DNA from: Pseudomonadota bacterium | Lineage (GTDB): Bacteria > Myxococcota > Polyangia > Polyangiales > Polyangiaceae | NCBI GenBank assembly: GCA_023419055.1 | Contig: JAEZYO010001036.1 | Span: 1-23,833 of the forward strand | Length of the DNA stretch: 23,833 nt | Direction: 5' to 3' | In this document: piece by piece, positions 1-8,038 of the stretch | How positions within the stretch are numbered: the first letter of the stretch is position 1 | Layout of the letters: each line of letters starts with the position of its first letter | Made by a program: the position numbers and the translations under genes | Notes under the pieces: generated by a model | Seen by the model: only the letters and a program-made list of their open reading frames with translations | The model's database searches: none | What the model was told of the DNA's origin: nothing

Positions 1-387
1 TGATTGCGCTGCAATGAATAGTGTACGACCCGAAAAGCTGCTCCGGCGGTGCCTTGCTTCGCGCTACGGGCATTCGAGGCGCGTATCGCCCGAGCAAAAA
101 CGCCGAGCAACACTTGCTGGCGAAGCCCGCCGAGCTTGGCCCGCATCGTCACGTGTACCGGTAGCTTTGCCAGGTGTACCGGGCGCGCGAGGTGCGCGAC
201 TCGCTTTCTCGGGCCGCTCGGCTTCCGGCCTGCACCAGGTCGCCTGCCACCACGACGACATTTCGAATTCCCCATCGATGCCACCGCCTTTCGAACGGAG
301 ACACTTTAGCTTCTGTGCTCGAACCTGCAAGTGCGTACTGAAGAAAGTAGAGACGCGCAGAGTTTAGTGCGCTCGTGGGCGTGGCCT
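1..387. other. Gene-free stretch at left edge
   Basis: I see no supportable gene here. The open frames on either strand are rich in Arg, Ser, Pro and Ala, overlap one another, lack a convincing ribosome-binding site and match no family I recognise, so they look like chance frames in high-GC DNA. A fragment of a decayed gene cannot be excluded. Confidence 0.5.
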
Positions 388-427
388 CGCTCTTCGCGTG
401 CAACGGGCGCGCTCGTGGCGAAGAGCG
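388..427. repeat. 10-bp perfect inverted repeat
   Basis: CGCTCTTCGC at 388-397 is repeated as its exact reverse complement GCGAAGAGCG at 418-427, with a 20-nt loop. It lies downstream of the 3' end of the leftward barrel-protein gene, beyond the GA-rich tandem repeat. Neither strand has a T-tract after the stem, so it is not a canonical intrinsic terminator, although an RNA hairpin there could still stabilise the message end. Confidence 0.6.
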
Positions 428-438
428 CAGATTGAAAC

Positions 439-582
439 GGCAGAGATTGGAGACGGAAGGCGGAGTTGGAGACGGAAGGCGGAGTTGGAGACTGTGCGGA
501 TTGAAACGGCAGAGGTTGGAGACTGGGCAGAGGTTGGAGACGGAAGGCAGAGGTTCGAGACTCTGAGGTAGGAGTTCGAGGC
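439..582. repeat. GA-rich degenerate tandem repeat, unit about 19 bp
   Basis: About seven imperfect copies of a unit resembling GGCAGAGGTTGGAGACGGAA run head to tail, with units of about 18-20 bp. A longer segment containing ATTGAAACGGCAGAG occurs twice, at about 431 and 500. The plus strand is strongly purine-rich. The array ends about 10 bp past the stop codon of the leftward barrel-protein gene, so it would be in that gene's 3' untranslated region. It does not appear to be translated. Confidence 0.75.
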
Positions 583-591
583 TGGGTCGCT

Positions 592-1908
592 TCAGAAGGC
601 TTCGCGGGCGGTGAAATAGAAGCCGTGGGTGCCGGGGCCGATGCCGAAGTCGAGGCGGAGGTTCAGGCCTTCCTCGGGGTTGAGCGCAACCCGGAGACCG
701 CCTCCGACTGCCCAACGCACTGGCGCGGTGGGAAGCTCCAGGAGATGGTCTGCAACCTGGCCTGCGCCCCCAAAGACGACTGCGCCGAAGCGCCAGTAGA
801 TGGGTAAGCGATATTCGACGTCGAGGGCGAGGAGGTTCTTGTCGCGGTAGCGGCCGAGGTAGTAGCCGCGGAGGAGCTCGTCGCCACCGAGCATGGCGAG
901 TTGGTAATAGGGAACGTCGCCGCCTTGGGTCTCGCCGTAGAAGTGGACGCCGAGGGTGTGCGTGTCCGTGACGGGAAAGAATTGGCGAGCGTCGAGCGCG
1001 AGCTTGCGGAAGGTGTAACGACTCCCGATGTAGGGGCCGAACCAGAGCGAAGACAGGTGAAGCAGAGTGCCGGAGTGCGTGGCGATGGCGTTGTCGCGGT
1101 TGTCGAGCGTGATCGTCGGGCCGATGCCCGCGGTGAAGCCGCCGCCTTCCCCGGGCACGTCCTGGGTCGCGAAGATGCCGTCCGGATCGGGGTACTGGGC
1201 GTCGTAGTACATGACGTCCGTCGCGAGCCCCGCGTGGAGTGAGCGATAGAAGCGCTGTTGTGCGCCAGCGCGGACGCGAGCGCGCTCGCGCTCGTAGCGT
1301 TCTTCGGCGTCGTCGGGGGTATCGTTGCCGATGCCCCAAAAGCTGTCCGGGTAGCGCTGGTACTCGACCTTTCCGTAGAGCCGAAAGTTGTCGGAGGACC
1401 AGTAGAGGTCCGGATGAATTTCGAAGATGGCCTGGCGTCGCGTCGTGACGAGCGCGAGAAAGCCGAGGCTCGAGACGCGGCTCTCCGGCATGTTCTTGGT
1501 CAGCCGAAAGAAGTGAACGAAGAGGCCACCGAAGCCGACGTGCGTCTCCGGGGTGTACATGACCAGGGGAACGATGAGGTTCGTGCTCTCCGGGTTCTTC
1601 GCGGGGGCGATCGCCTGCTTCCGCTCCTCTTTGCTCGGCTTGGTGCTCTCGTCGCGCGCGTCCGGCGTGGGCAGGTCGTCGTCCGGCGGTTGAGCGCCGG
1701 CGTGCGCGGTGATGGCCGAGAGACAGAGCGCGACGGCGGCAGAAATCCTCGCGGTGTTCGACGGTGCACGACCGCCGAGAACGTCGTGACCGAAGCGTCG
1801 ACGATGTCCGACGTCGCGGTTCAAGCTGCCGTCCTCTACTACCCTCCGGCGAGTCCGTGAAGGGTATCCGGCGGCCGCCGACACTGGAATACGTGGAAAA
1901 CGCGCCAA
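592..1908 (-). CDS. Omp85/BamA-type outer-membrane beta-barrel protein (D15 surface antigen domain)
   Basis: Predicted outer-membrane beta-barrel of the Omp85/D15 (bacterial surface antigen) superfamily. The C-terminal ~300 residues alternate polar and hydrophobic positions and end in Phe, as barrels often do. The segment GGDELLRGYYLGRYRDKN matches the conserved RG(F/Y) barrel motif of the superfamily. No POTRA repeats are visible before the barrel, so it resembles the short barrel-only members rather than BamA or TamA. A hydrophobic signal segment (ISAAVALCLSAITAHAGA) lies unusually far in, at about residues 55-72, so the true start may be downstream. A TTG at 1809 has GAGG 8 nt upstream; the first TTG, at 1908, has AGGAGG about 15 nt upstream. 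Substrate and role are unknown. The product is likely exported through Sec. Confidence 0.8.
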   Translation of the reverse strand: MARFPRIPVSAAAGYPSRTRRRVVEDGSLNRDVGHRRRFGHDVLGGRAPSNTARISAAVALCLSAITAHAGAQPPDDDLPTPDARDESTKPSKEERKQAIAPAKNPESTNLIVPLVMYTPETHVGFGGLFVHFFRLTKNMPESRVSSLGFLALVTTRRQAIFEIHPDLYWSSDNFRLYGKVEYQRYPDSFWGIGNDTPDDAEERYERERARVRAGAQQRFYRSLHAGLATDVMYYDAQYPDPDGIFATQDVPGEGGGFTAGIGPTITLDNRDNAIATHSGTLLHLSSLWFGPYIGSRYTFRKLALDARQFFPVTDTHTLGVHFYGETQGGDVPYYQLAMLGGDELLRGYYLGRYRDKNLLALDVEYRLPIYWRFGAVVFGGAGQVADHLLELPTAPVRWAVGGGLRVALNPEEGLNLRLDFGIGPGTHGFYFTAREAF

Positions 1909-1958
1909 CTGCGGGAGTTGGGCCCTCCTGAAGGGTGACGGAACCGTGAAGCTCGGAT

Positions 1959-1986
1959 GGGTGCGCTCGGACGGGTGCGCTCGGAC
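1959..1986. repeat. Two tandem copies of a 14-bp unit
   Basis: GGGTGCGCTCGGAC occurs twice head to tail (1959-1972 and 1973-1986), flanked by partial copies (GCTCGGAT before, GGGTG after). It lies in the 106-bp gap upstream of the barrel-protein gene and downstream of the DUF4423 gene. It is probably replication-slippage duplication; a binding-site role is possible but not shown. Confidence 0.7.
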
Positions 1987-2014
1987 GGGTGACCTGGCGC
2001 AGCCGAGCCGCGGT

Positions 2015-2983
2015 TCAGTCGCGATCGAGACGCAAGAGCTGCGCCGCGAACAGCGCGACGTGCTCGTTCGGCTTCGACCGGGCGACGAGCTCCTGGAGCT
2101 CGCGGTAGTAGCGCAGGTGGATTTCCTTGGCCTTCGCGAAGTCGCGCTTCGAGATCGAGAACAGGTTATAGCCGAAGATGCCTTCGCCGCCGCGCTCGAC
2201 GTGATCCGCGGCGAGCCTCAGCCAGTGAGCCTTGAGCGCGCGAGCCTTGAGCTCGTCCCGTCGCGTATCGACGACGCCCTCTTCGACCGGTGCCCACTTG
2301 TCATCCTGCCAGCGGATCTGTCCCGCAGTCTCGAGGAGGCGCGTGCACTCGGCGACGTCGCGCGCCGAAAGACCGATCCGTCGCGCGACGAACTCGTCAT
2401 CGTGCCGCTTGGAGCGCGCGTAGTCGGCGAGCTCGAGCGCGCGCAGGACCACGTGGCTCTCGGGTCGCTCGTAGGCCGAGTGACGAACCGCCTGCAGGCG
2501 CTGCCACTCTTTCGCCACCGAGGGCAAGCTCGCCGGATCGAAGAAGGCTGCGACGAAATCGAGCAAGCGCAGTGAGCTCGCCTCGACGAGCGCGAGCCAC
2601 TCGGGGAGCTTCGGCTCGGTGGTGCCCGAGAGCCAGCGCGCGACGCGATGGCGGCTGAAGCCAGTCTTGTCCGCGAGCTGAACGACGGAGGTTCGGCCGC
2701 GCAGGTCTTCGAGCAAGAGCGCTACTCCGTCGCGCGTGGCGGGATGCACCGAGTCGAGCCATGGCGGGCGAGCTCCGTAGAAGCGCTCGATAGCGCCCTT
2801 CACGTCGTGGCCGAGCTTGCGCATGGCGGCGAGCAGCACACGCGCGGTCGGGAAGCACCGCCCCGACTCCCAGCGATAGGCGATGTTGCTGCGGTATCCG
2901 AGCCGCTGACTCAAGGCACGCTGTGAACGACGCCCACGGAGAGCGCGGATCCAATCGCAGGCCAAGCGCTCGAAGCGATCCAT
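2015..2983 (-). CDS. TIGR02147/DUF4423 family regulator with N-terminal HTH modules
   Basis: A 322-residue protein recognisable as TIGR02147/DUF4423 from its C-terminal part (about residues 190-320), where a winged-helix-like segment is followed by FSISKRDFAKAKE and a helix around YYRELQELV. Two helix-turn-helix-like segments precede it. One, at about 20-60, resembles an Xre domain (RALSQRLGY, then IAYRWESGR). The second, at about 98-140, contains VVQLADKTGFSRHRVARW. These suggest a DNA-binding regulator; the family's biochemical function is poorly known. I chose the ATG at 2983 because the protein pattern begins there and the longer upstream frame is unlike it. No Shine-Dalgarno is evident before that ATG. 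It is divergent from a putative lipoprotein gene, with an inverted repeat in the shared 101-bp gap, so control of that neighbour or of itself is plausible but inferred. Confidence 0.8.
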   Translation of the reverse strand: MDRFERLACDWIRALRGRRSQRALSQRLGYRSNIAYRWESGRCFPTARVLLAAMRKLGHDVKGAIERFYGARPPWLDSVHPATRDGVALLLEDLRGRTSVVQLADKTGFSRHRVARWLSGTTEPKLPEWLALVEASSLRLLDFVAAFFDPASLPSVAKEWQRLQAVRHSAYERPESHVVLRALELADYARSKRHDDEFVARRIGLSARDVAECTRLLETAGQIRWQDDKWAPVEEGVVDTRRDELKARALKAHWLRLAADHVERGGEGIFGYNLFSISKRDFAKAKEIHLRYYRELQELVARSKPNEHVALFAAQLLRLDRD

Positions 2984-2993
2984 GTATGCATGA

Positions 2994-3035
2994 TTTGCGC
3001 ACTCGCAAGCAGTACGCGAGGACAAAATGCGCAAA
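2994..3035. promoter_or_regulatory. Inverted repeat in the divergent intergenic region (candidate operator)
   Basis: TTTGCGCA at 2994-3001 and its exact reverse complement TGCGCAAA at 3028-3035 lie in the 101-bp gap between the divergent DUF4423 and lipoprotein genes. The half-sites are centred 34 bp apart, a little over three helical turns. A shorter TTGCG/CGCAA pair is nested at 2995-3008. The position fits an operator for the adjacent HTH protein; this is inference. Confidence 0.4.
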
Positions 3036-3084
3036 ACGGGTATTGAGCGCGTGACCGCTCCGGTGAGACACTCGGCTCGTGGAC

Positions 3085-4143
3085 ATGCGGAGTGGCATCT
3101 ATCCGGTGGCAATGAGCCTGATCTTGGCTCATTCGGGGTGTGGTGGGGGGCAGACGGGGCAACCAAACTCGGCGGGGCCGTGCGACGACGCCGACGCGTG
3201 CAGCCCGGTCTGTCAGGAGGTCGGATGGGAAGACGACGTGCACGGCGTGAGCGCGCGCTCGATCATCGAGCAGCACGGCGGGGTGAGCGAGCTGCCGTTC
3301 TTCTGGGTCGATATCCCGGAGGACGATTTCGAGACCGGCTTCGACGTGTCGCAGCTCGAACCCGACGAGGTCGAGCCAACGGAGATCTCCATCGAGCTCG
3401 TTGCAGACGAAGGTGCCGTCGTCCTGCGCTGTGAAGATGAGCTTTGGATCCCCGTGAACGTGAAGCTTGCCACCTTGGACGGACTCGCGCGAGACATCGA
3501 GACCACGCTGGTAGCAAGGCCGGCAAGTGATGCGCCGGACGTGATTCAGCTCAATCAGGTCGATCTCGAAACGGCGTTCGACCCCGGGCAGAGCCAATCG
3601 CAATGCTTGCCGCTCCTCGGTTCAGGCTCCTTCGGCTGGGACGGACGCTTCTGCGACGAGGGCCGCCTTGGGCTCTTCCACACCCCGTGCGGTGGAGTGG
3701 TGCAAGCCGCGCCTGACCAGGCTCCGTTCGAATCGCAGCCGTCGCCGATCGAGGCTCTCTCCGAGCTCGAGCGCTTCACGATGGTGTGGAACGATCTTCC
3801 CCCGATCACGGTCGCCGTCAGGATCGACGATCCTACCGCGTGCTGGGGATCGGAGACGAACTTCGTCGTCGACGCCGAGGTCACGATCGAGTCTGGCGGG
3901 GTCACTTTCACGAAGAAGAGCGTCGCTGGACGTCACCGGTACGAGGTGCCGGTCGACGAGGTGTGGACGGAAGTGACCCGCGTTTCGTTTGCAGAGGTGT
4001 GCGGAGACGTGTCGGGCTCACCCGAATGGTCGCGGGTGCTCGACGGACGAGAGTCGAGCGGAGAGCTCTGCGTCGGAATGGTCGAGGTCTCGCTGGACGG
4101 GATGCCTTCGGGGTGGGCCAACTGGGAGATCGTGGAACCTTGA
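3085..4143 (+). CDS. Putative lipoprotein of unknown function
   Basis: A 352-residue protein with no family I recognise. Its N-terminus (MRSGIYPVAMSLILAHSGC) has a short hydrophobic stretch ending in Cys19, followed by GGG and a polar linker. This fits a lipoprotein signal, although the residues before the Cys (H-S-G) are not a textbook lipobox. The mature part is acidic and rich in Glu, Asp and Val, with several Cys pairs (for example CDDADACSPVC) that suggest disulfides and an exported location. A beta-rich envelope or surface lipoprotein is the best guess. I chose the ATG at 3085; a GTG two codons earlier (3079) is equally possible. The gene is divergent from the DUF4423 regulator, which may control it. 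Confidence 0.7.
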   Translation: MRSGIYPVAMSLILAHSGCGGGQTGQPNSAGPCDDADACSPVCQEVGWEDDVHGVSARSIIEQHGGVSELPFFWVDIPEDDFETGFDVSQLEPDEVEPTEISIELVADEGAVVLRCEDELWIPVNVKLATLDGLARDIETTLVARPASDAPDVIQLNQVDLETAFDPGQSQSQCLPLLGSGSFGWDGRFCDEGRLGLFHTPCGGVVQAAPDQAPFESQPSPIEALSELERFTMVWNDLPPITVAVRIDDPTACWGSETNFVVDAEVTIESGGVTFTKKSVAGRHRYEVPVDEVWTEVTRVSFAEVCGDVSGSPEWSRVLDGRESSGELCVGMVEVSLDGMPSGWANWEIVEP

Positions 4144-4245
4144 AGCGCTCGGTTTCGTGATCGCGAAACTCGATGTCGTGGCGCTGATTTTCGCGCACGT
4201 GCGAGCGTGCGGCGCGCGACTCGGATGCTGGTAAGGTTCGGCGCC

Positions 4246-5139
4246 ATGACGCGCCTACAAGCCAGTGATTTCGCGCCCGAGGTCTTGAAGCTCTTCGACT
4301 CCTACGTACACGGTCTCATCGATCGGCGAGGGTTCCTCGAACAGGCTGGAAAGTTCGTGGCCGTGGGCGTGACACCGGCCGCGCTGCTCGATGCGCTCAC
4401 GCCGAAGTTCGAAGCGGCGCAGAAGGTCGCGCCGAACGATCCGCGCCTGTCCGCGGAGTACGTCGAGCTCGACTCCCCGCAGGGCAACGGCAAGGTGCGC
4501 GGTTACCTGGTGCGGCCCAAGAAGCCGGCGGGCAAGCTCCCGGCGGTGCTCGTCGTGCACGAGAACCGCGGCCTCAACCCGCACATCGAGGACGTCACCC
4601 GCCGCCTCGCGCTCGAGAACTTCCTCGCCTTCGCGCCGGACGCGCTCTTCACGCTCGGGGGTTATCCAGGCGACGAGGACAAGGCTCGCGAGCTCTTCAA
4701 GAACCTGGATCAGACGAAGACGCGGGAAGACTTCGTCGAGAGCGTCGCGTTTCTCGAGAAGCACCCCGAAGCCAACGGCAAGGTCGGAGTGGTCGGTTTC
4801 TGCTACGGCGGGGGCATCGCTCACTTTCTGGCGACGCGCGTGCCGACGCTCGACGCCGCGGTGCCGTTCTACGGGATGTCGCCCGCTCCGGAGCTCGCCG
4901 CCCAGGTCAAGGCGGCGCTCCTCGTTCACCTCGCGGAAACGGACGAGCGCATCAACGCGGCCTGGCCGGCGTACGAGGCGGCGCTCAAGGCCGCCAAGGT
5001 GAAGTTCGAGGCTTTCACGTATCCGGGCACGCAGCACGGCTTCAATAACGACACCACGCCCCGTTACGACGAGGCGGCTGCCAAGCTTGCGTGGAAGCGG
5101 ACGCTCGATCTCTTGAACCGGACGCTACGGAAGGCTTGA
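4246..5139 (+). CDS. Dienelactone hydrolase family protein (YghX-like)
   Basis: An alpha/beta hydrolase of the dienelactone hydrolase (carboxymethylenebutenolidase) family, 297 residues. The pattern closely follows E. coli YghX, including VVHENRGLNPHIEDV, the nucleophile elbow GFCYGGG (Cys186), an acidic residue near LAETDERIN (Asp233) and the catalytic His264 in GTQHGFNND. These form the Cys-Asp-His triad of the family. The N-terminal extension has an RRGFLEQAGKF segment followed by a hydrophobic stretch, reminiscent of a twin-arginine signal; this extension is typical of YghX-type members and export is not certain. The ATG at 4246 was chosen because the family pattern starts there, with TAAGG upstream. 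The natural substrate is unknown. A LysR gene follows 34 bp downstream on the same strand, probably co-transcribed. Confidence 0.9.
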   Translation: MTRLQASDFAPEVLKLFDSYVHGLIDRRGFLEQAGKFVAVGVTPAALLDALTPKFEAAQKVAPNDPRLSAEYVELDSPQGNGKVRGYLVRPKKPAGKLPAVLVVHENRGLNPHIEDVTRRLALENFLAFAPDALFTLGGYPGDEDKARELFKNLDQTKTREDFVESVAFLEKHPEANGKVGVVGFCYGGGIAHFLATRVPTLDAAVPFYGMSPAPELAAQVKAALLVHLAETDERINAAWPAYEAALKAAKVKFEAFTYPGTQHGFNNDTTPRYDEAAAKLAWKRTLDLLNRTLRKA

Positions 5140-5173
5140 GGGCGGACTTCCGGCGGTGGCAAGCTAGCGGCGC

Positions 5174-6142
5174 GTGTCGCGCAAGCTCGCCGAGAAGGAC
5201 GCTCAACCCGAGTCGCGCGAGCGCGTGGCGGGCGCGGTCCAGCGCTTTCGCCTGCAGGCGCCGGCCATCTTCTCGTACGTCGACGCGGTCGCGCACCATG
5301 GCTCGATCCGCAAGGCGGCTGAAGCGCTGCACATCGCGTCGTCGGCGCTGAATCGGCGCATCCTCGATCTCGAGGAAGAGGTGGGGTCGCCGCTCTTCGA
5401 GCGCTTGCCTCGCGGTGTTCGCGCTACGGCGGCTGGTGAGCTCTTCCTCGCCTACGTCCGGCGCTCTTTGAAGGATCTCCGCTTGCTCGAGGCGCAGATC
5501 GACGGCTTGCGCGGCCTCGCGCGCGGCGGGGTTCGCGTCGCCGTCGCGGAATCCGTGACGGGGCGCATGCTGCCCGACGCGATCGCGGAGTACCACCGCC
5601 AACATCCGCACATCGCGTTCTCGGTCACGGTGGACGGACCGAAGGGCCTTCTGGACTCGCTGCTGCGCGACAAGGTCGATTTGATCTTGACGCACGAGCT
5701 CTCGGCCGAAGCCGAGGTCACGGTCCTGGCTCAGGTGCCGCAGCCGCTCTGCGTGCTCGTGTCTCCGGAGCACCCGCTCGCCTCGAGGAGCGCGCTCCGA
5801 CTTCGAGAGTGCGTGGCGTATCCGATCGCGATGCCCGACGAGACGCTCGCCGCGAGAGCGTTGATGGACTCCGCGCTGCAGCACGCCTCGATCCGCTTCG
5901 AGCCGGCGCTCGTCTCGAACTCAATCGAGATGACGAAGGTCTTCGCGCGAACGAGCCAGGGTGTCTGCTTCTCGTTTCGAATCGGGGAAAAGCCCGACGT
6001 TTCGGGCATGGTCACCATCCCGCTCGTCGATCCGGAGCTCACCGAAGCCCGCTTGTCGCTCGCGAGCCGGCGCGGTCGCGTGCTCCCCGTCGCGGCGGCG
6101 GCTTTCGCCGAGCTCTTGAGCTCCGTGTTCGAAGAGCTCTGA
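5174..6142 (+). CDS. LysR-family transcriptional regulator
   Basis: A 322-residue LysR-type regulator. The winged HTH occupies about residues 30-90 (FSYVDAVAHHGSIRKAAEAL, then SSALNRRILDLEEEVGSPLF and RLPRGVRATAAGE). The effector-binding, periplasmic-binding-protein-like domain follows (GVRVAVAESVTGRMLPDAIA, then VDLILTHELS). About 25 residues precede the HTH, so the GTG at 5174 may not be the true start. The gene follows the dienelactone hydrolase gene by 34 bp on the same strand, unlike the usual divergent LysR arrangement. Control of the hydrolase or an associated catabolic function is plausible, but the effector cannot be read from sequence. Confidence 0.9.
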   Translation: MSRKLAEKDAQPESRERVAGAVQRFRLQAPAIFSYVDAVAHHGSIRKAAEALHIASSALNRRILDLEEEVGSPLFERLPRGVRATAAGELFLAYVRRSLKDLRLLEAQIDGLRGLARGGVRVAVAESVTGRMLPDAIAEYHRQHPHIAFSVTVDGPKGLLDSLLRDKVDLILTHELSAEAEVTVLAQVPQPLCVLVSPEHPLASRSALRLRECVAYPIAMPDETLAARALMDSALQHASIRFEPALVSNSIEMTKVFARTSQGVCFSFRIGEKPDVSGMVTIPLVDPELTEARLSLASRRGRVLPVAAAAFAELLSSVFEEL

Positions 6143-6157
6143 TCGCTCGGATCTTTC

Positions 6158-6184
6158 GCGCGCGGCCGCGAGCGCGCTGATTTT
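6158..6184 (+). terminator. Possible weak intrinsic terminator after the LysR gene
   Basis: GCGCGC at 6158-6163 pairs with GCGCGC at 6172-6177 across an 8-nt loop, followed by TGATTTT. The stem is short and GC-only and the T-run is only four long and offset, so this is a weak call. It sits 16 bp past the stop codon at 6142. Confidence 0.3.
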
Positions 6185-6369
6185 GAGCGCGGGGCGTCCG
6201 CGGATTGGCGCTGGTCAGGGCGCGCCGTGCGCGATTAAACCACACGGTGCCGATTCATGAGCGTCGAGCCGCGAATCACGCCAAGAGCCGAAAACGCTTC
6301 GAAACGAGGGCGAAGCAGAGGGGGCGGGCTCGCGCGTCGCATTCCGCTCGGTTGCCCGATTTCGAGGTT

Positions 6370-6409
6370 CTCGGACCGGACGGATCCGAACCAGTTCGTC
6401 CGGTCCGAG
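6370..6409 (+). promoter_or_regulatory. 13-bp perfect hairpin in the leader of the NCS2 permease gene
   Basis: CTCGGACCGGACG at 6370-6382 and its exact reverse complement CGTCCGGTCCGAG at 6397-6409 enclose a 14-nt loop. The structure ends about 9 nt before the GGAGGA Shine-Dalgarno and 19 nt before the ATG at 6429. No T-tract follows, so it is not an intrinsic terminator. It could be a translational control hairpin in the mRNA or a DNA operator. It matches no riboswitch class I know. Confidence 0.55.
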
Positions 6410-6428
6410 CGCCATGACGGAGGAAGCG

Positions 6429-8012
6429 ATGACTGACACCAAACCGAAGCTGTGGACACCCGGAGACTGGAACGCCTTCTTCGGGTTCGGGACCAACATT
6501 TTGGTCAACCTGCTGGTTTTGACGGGCCTCCTGCGTTTCGTCCTGAAGATGCCGGACGAGATGGTGTTCGGGCGCATCCTCCCGGCGACCGGGCTGATGC
6601 TCTGCCTCAGCACGATTTACTACGCCTGGCTCGCCTACCAGCTCGCGAAGAAGACGGGGCGGACGGACATCTGTGCGTTGCCCTCGGGCATCAGCGTCCC
6701 GCACATGTTCGTGGTCGTGTTCGTGATCATGCTGCCCATCGCCGTGAAGACGGGTGACCCGATGAAGGGTTACGAGGCCGGGCTCACCTGGGTGTTCATC
6801 CAGAGCTTCGTGCTCATGGCGGGCGGCTTCGTCGCCCCCATCATCCGCAAGATCACGCCGCGCGCGGCGCTGCTCGGTACGCTCGCGGGTGTCTCGATCT
6901 CCTTCATCTCGATGCGTCCCGCGCTCGAGATGTTCATGACGCCTGCCATCGGGCTCGTCTGTTTCACGATCATCCTCGCGAGCTGGTTCGGTGGCGTGCG
7001 CTACTTCAAGGGGATCCCTGCGGGGCTCGTCGCCATCGCCGCGGGTACGTTGATCGCCTGGGGCTCCACCGCGTTCGGCTTGAACTACGGCGGCATGTCG
7101 GCTGCGAACCTGGCCTCGTCGTTCGCGAACTTCGGCTTCTCGATCCCGTTGCCGTCTTTCGGTCACGTGTTCTCGGGCTTCGAGTTCCTCGGCATCATCT
7201 TGGTCACCGCCATCCCCTTCGGCATCTACGATCTGGTCGAGGCGCTCGACAACGTGGAGAGCGCCGCGGTCGCGGGTGACAGCTTCCCGACCACGCGCGT
7301 GCTCACGGCGGACGGCGTGGTGAGCCTGATCGGCTGCGTGATGGGGAACCCCTTCATCAACGCCGTCTACATCGGGCACCCCGGCTGGAAGGCGATGGGC
7401 GGGCGCATCGGCTACTCGGCGGCGACCGGCGTGGTCGTGATCGTGCTCTCGTGGCTCGGGATCATCTCGGTGATGGTCTCGCTGATCCCCGTGGTCGCGA
7501 TCTCGCCCATCTTGCTCTTCATCGGCATGTTGATCGGATCGCAGGCGTTCCAGGAGAGCCCGAAGGCTCACGCGCCGGCGATCGTGCTCTCGCTGACTCC
7601 GCACCTCGCGGCCTGGGGCAAGCTCCAGATCGACAACTCGCTCGGAGCGGCGGGGACCAGCGCCGCGCAGGTGGGCCTCGACAAGCTCGGCCAGACGGGG
7701 ATCCTCTATCACGGGCTCGAGGTGATGGGCGGCGGCGCGATCCTCGGCGGGTTGATGTTGGGCGCCATCGGCGCGTTCATCATCGATCGGGCGTTCGTGA
7801 AGGCCTCCGCGTTCGCGCTGGCGAGCGCCGTCCTCACCTTCTTCGGCTTCATGCACGGCGAAGCGATCGGCGTCGGTCAGTCTCCCGTGGTCACCGCGAG
7901 CTACGTCGGCGTCGCGGTGGTCCTGTTCCTCTGCGCCAAGTTCGCTACGGTCACCGCTCGCCAGGAGGAGCCGCACGAAGCGGAGGCGCACGCCGTCGCT
8001 CCCGCCGAGTAG
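6429..8012 (+). CDS. NCS2-family (xanthine/uracil, AzgA-like) permease
   Basis: A 527-residue polytopic inner-membrane protein with about 12-14 hydrophobic segments, of the nucleobase/cation symporter-2 (xanthine/uracil permease) type. Recognisable features are an N-terminal FGFGTNILVNLLVLTGLL segment, CALPSGISVPHMF in the first half, and the substrate-site region DLVEALDNVESAAVAGDSF, which corresponds to the conserved acidic TM8 region of AzgA-like members. The likely role is proton-coupled uptake of a purine or pyrimidine base or a related compound; the exact substrate is not determinable. I chose the ATG at 6429 over the one at 6414 because GGAGGA at 6419-6424 is ideally placed for it. A 13-bp hairpin lies in the leader and a clear terminator follows, so it is probably monocistronic. 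The C-terminus is short, polar and His/Glu-rich. Confidence 0.88.
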   Translation: MTDTKPKLWTPGDWNAFFGFGTNILVNLLVLTGLLRFVLKMPDEMVFGRILPATGLMLCLSTIYYAWLAYQLAKKTGRTDICALPSGISVPHMFVVVFVIMLPIAVKTGDPMKGYEAGLTWVFIQSFVLMAGGFVAPIIRKITPRAALLGTLAGVSISFISMRPALEMFMTPAIGLVCFTIILASWFGGVRYFKGIPAGLVAIAAGTLIAWGSTAFGLNYGGMSAANLASSFANFGFSIPLPSFGHVFSGFEFLGIILVTAIPFGIYDLVEALDNVESAAVAGDSFPTTRVLTADGVVSLIGCVMGNPFINAVYIGHPGWKAMGGRIGYSAATGVVVIVLSWLGIISVMVSLIPVVAISPILLFIGMLIGSQAFQESPKAHAPAIVLSLTPHLAAWGKLQIDNSLGAAGTSAAQVGLDKLGQTGILYHGLEVMGGGAILGGLMLGAIGAFIIDRAFVKASAFALASAVLTFFGFMHGEAIGVGQSPVVTASYVGVAVVLFLCAKFATVTARQEEPHEAEAHAVAPAE

Positions 8013-8038
8013 CGCACCCGACGACGCGCTCTGCCTTG

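Noticed and set aside
14..367. Plus-strand open frame at the left edge
   Set aside because: Arg/Ala/Ser-rich, no ribosome-binding site, no recognised family; overlapped by other equally long frames.
431..508. ATTGAAAC occurring twice about 69 bp apart, like the end of some CRISPR repeats
   Set aside because: Only two copies, flanking bases upstream are not conserved, and the space between is filled by the ~19-bp tandem repeat, not a spacer.
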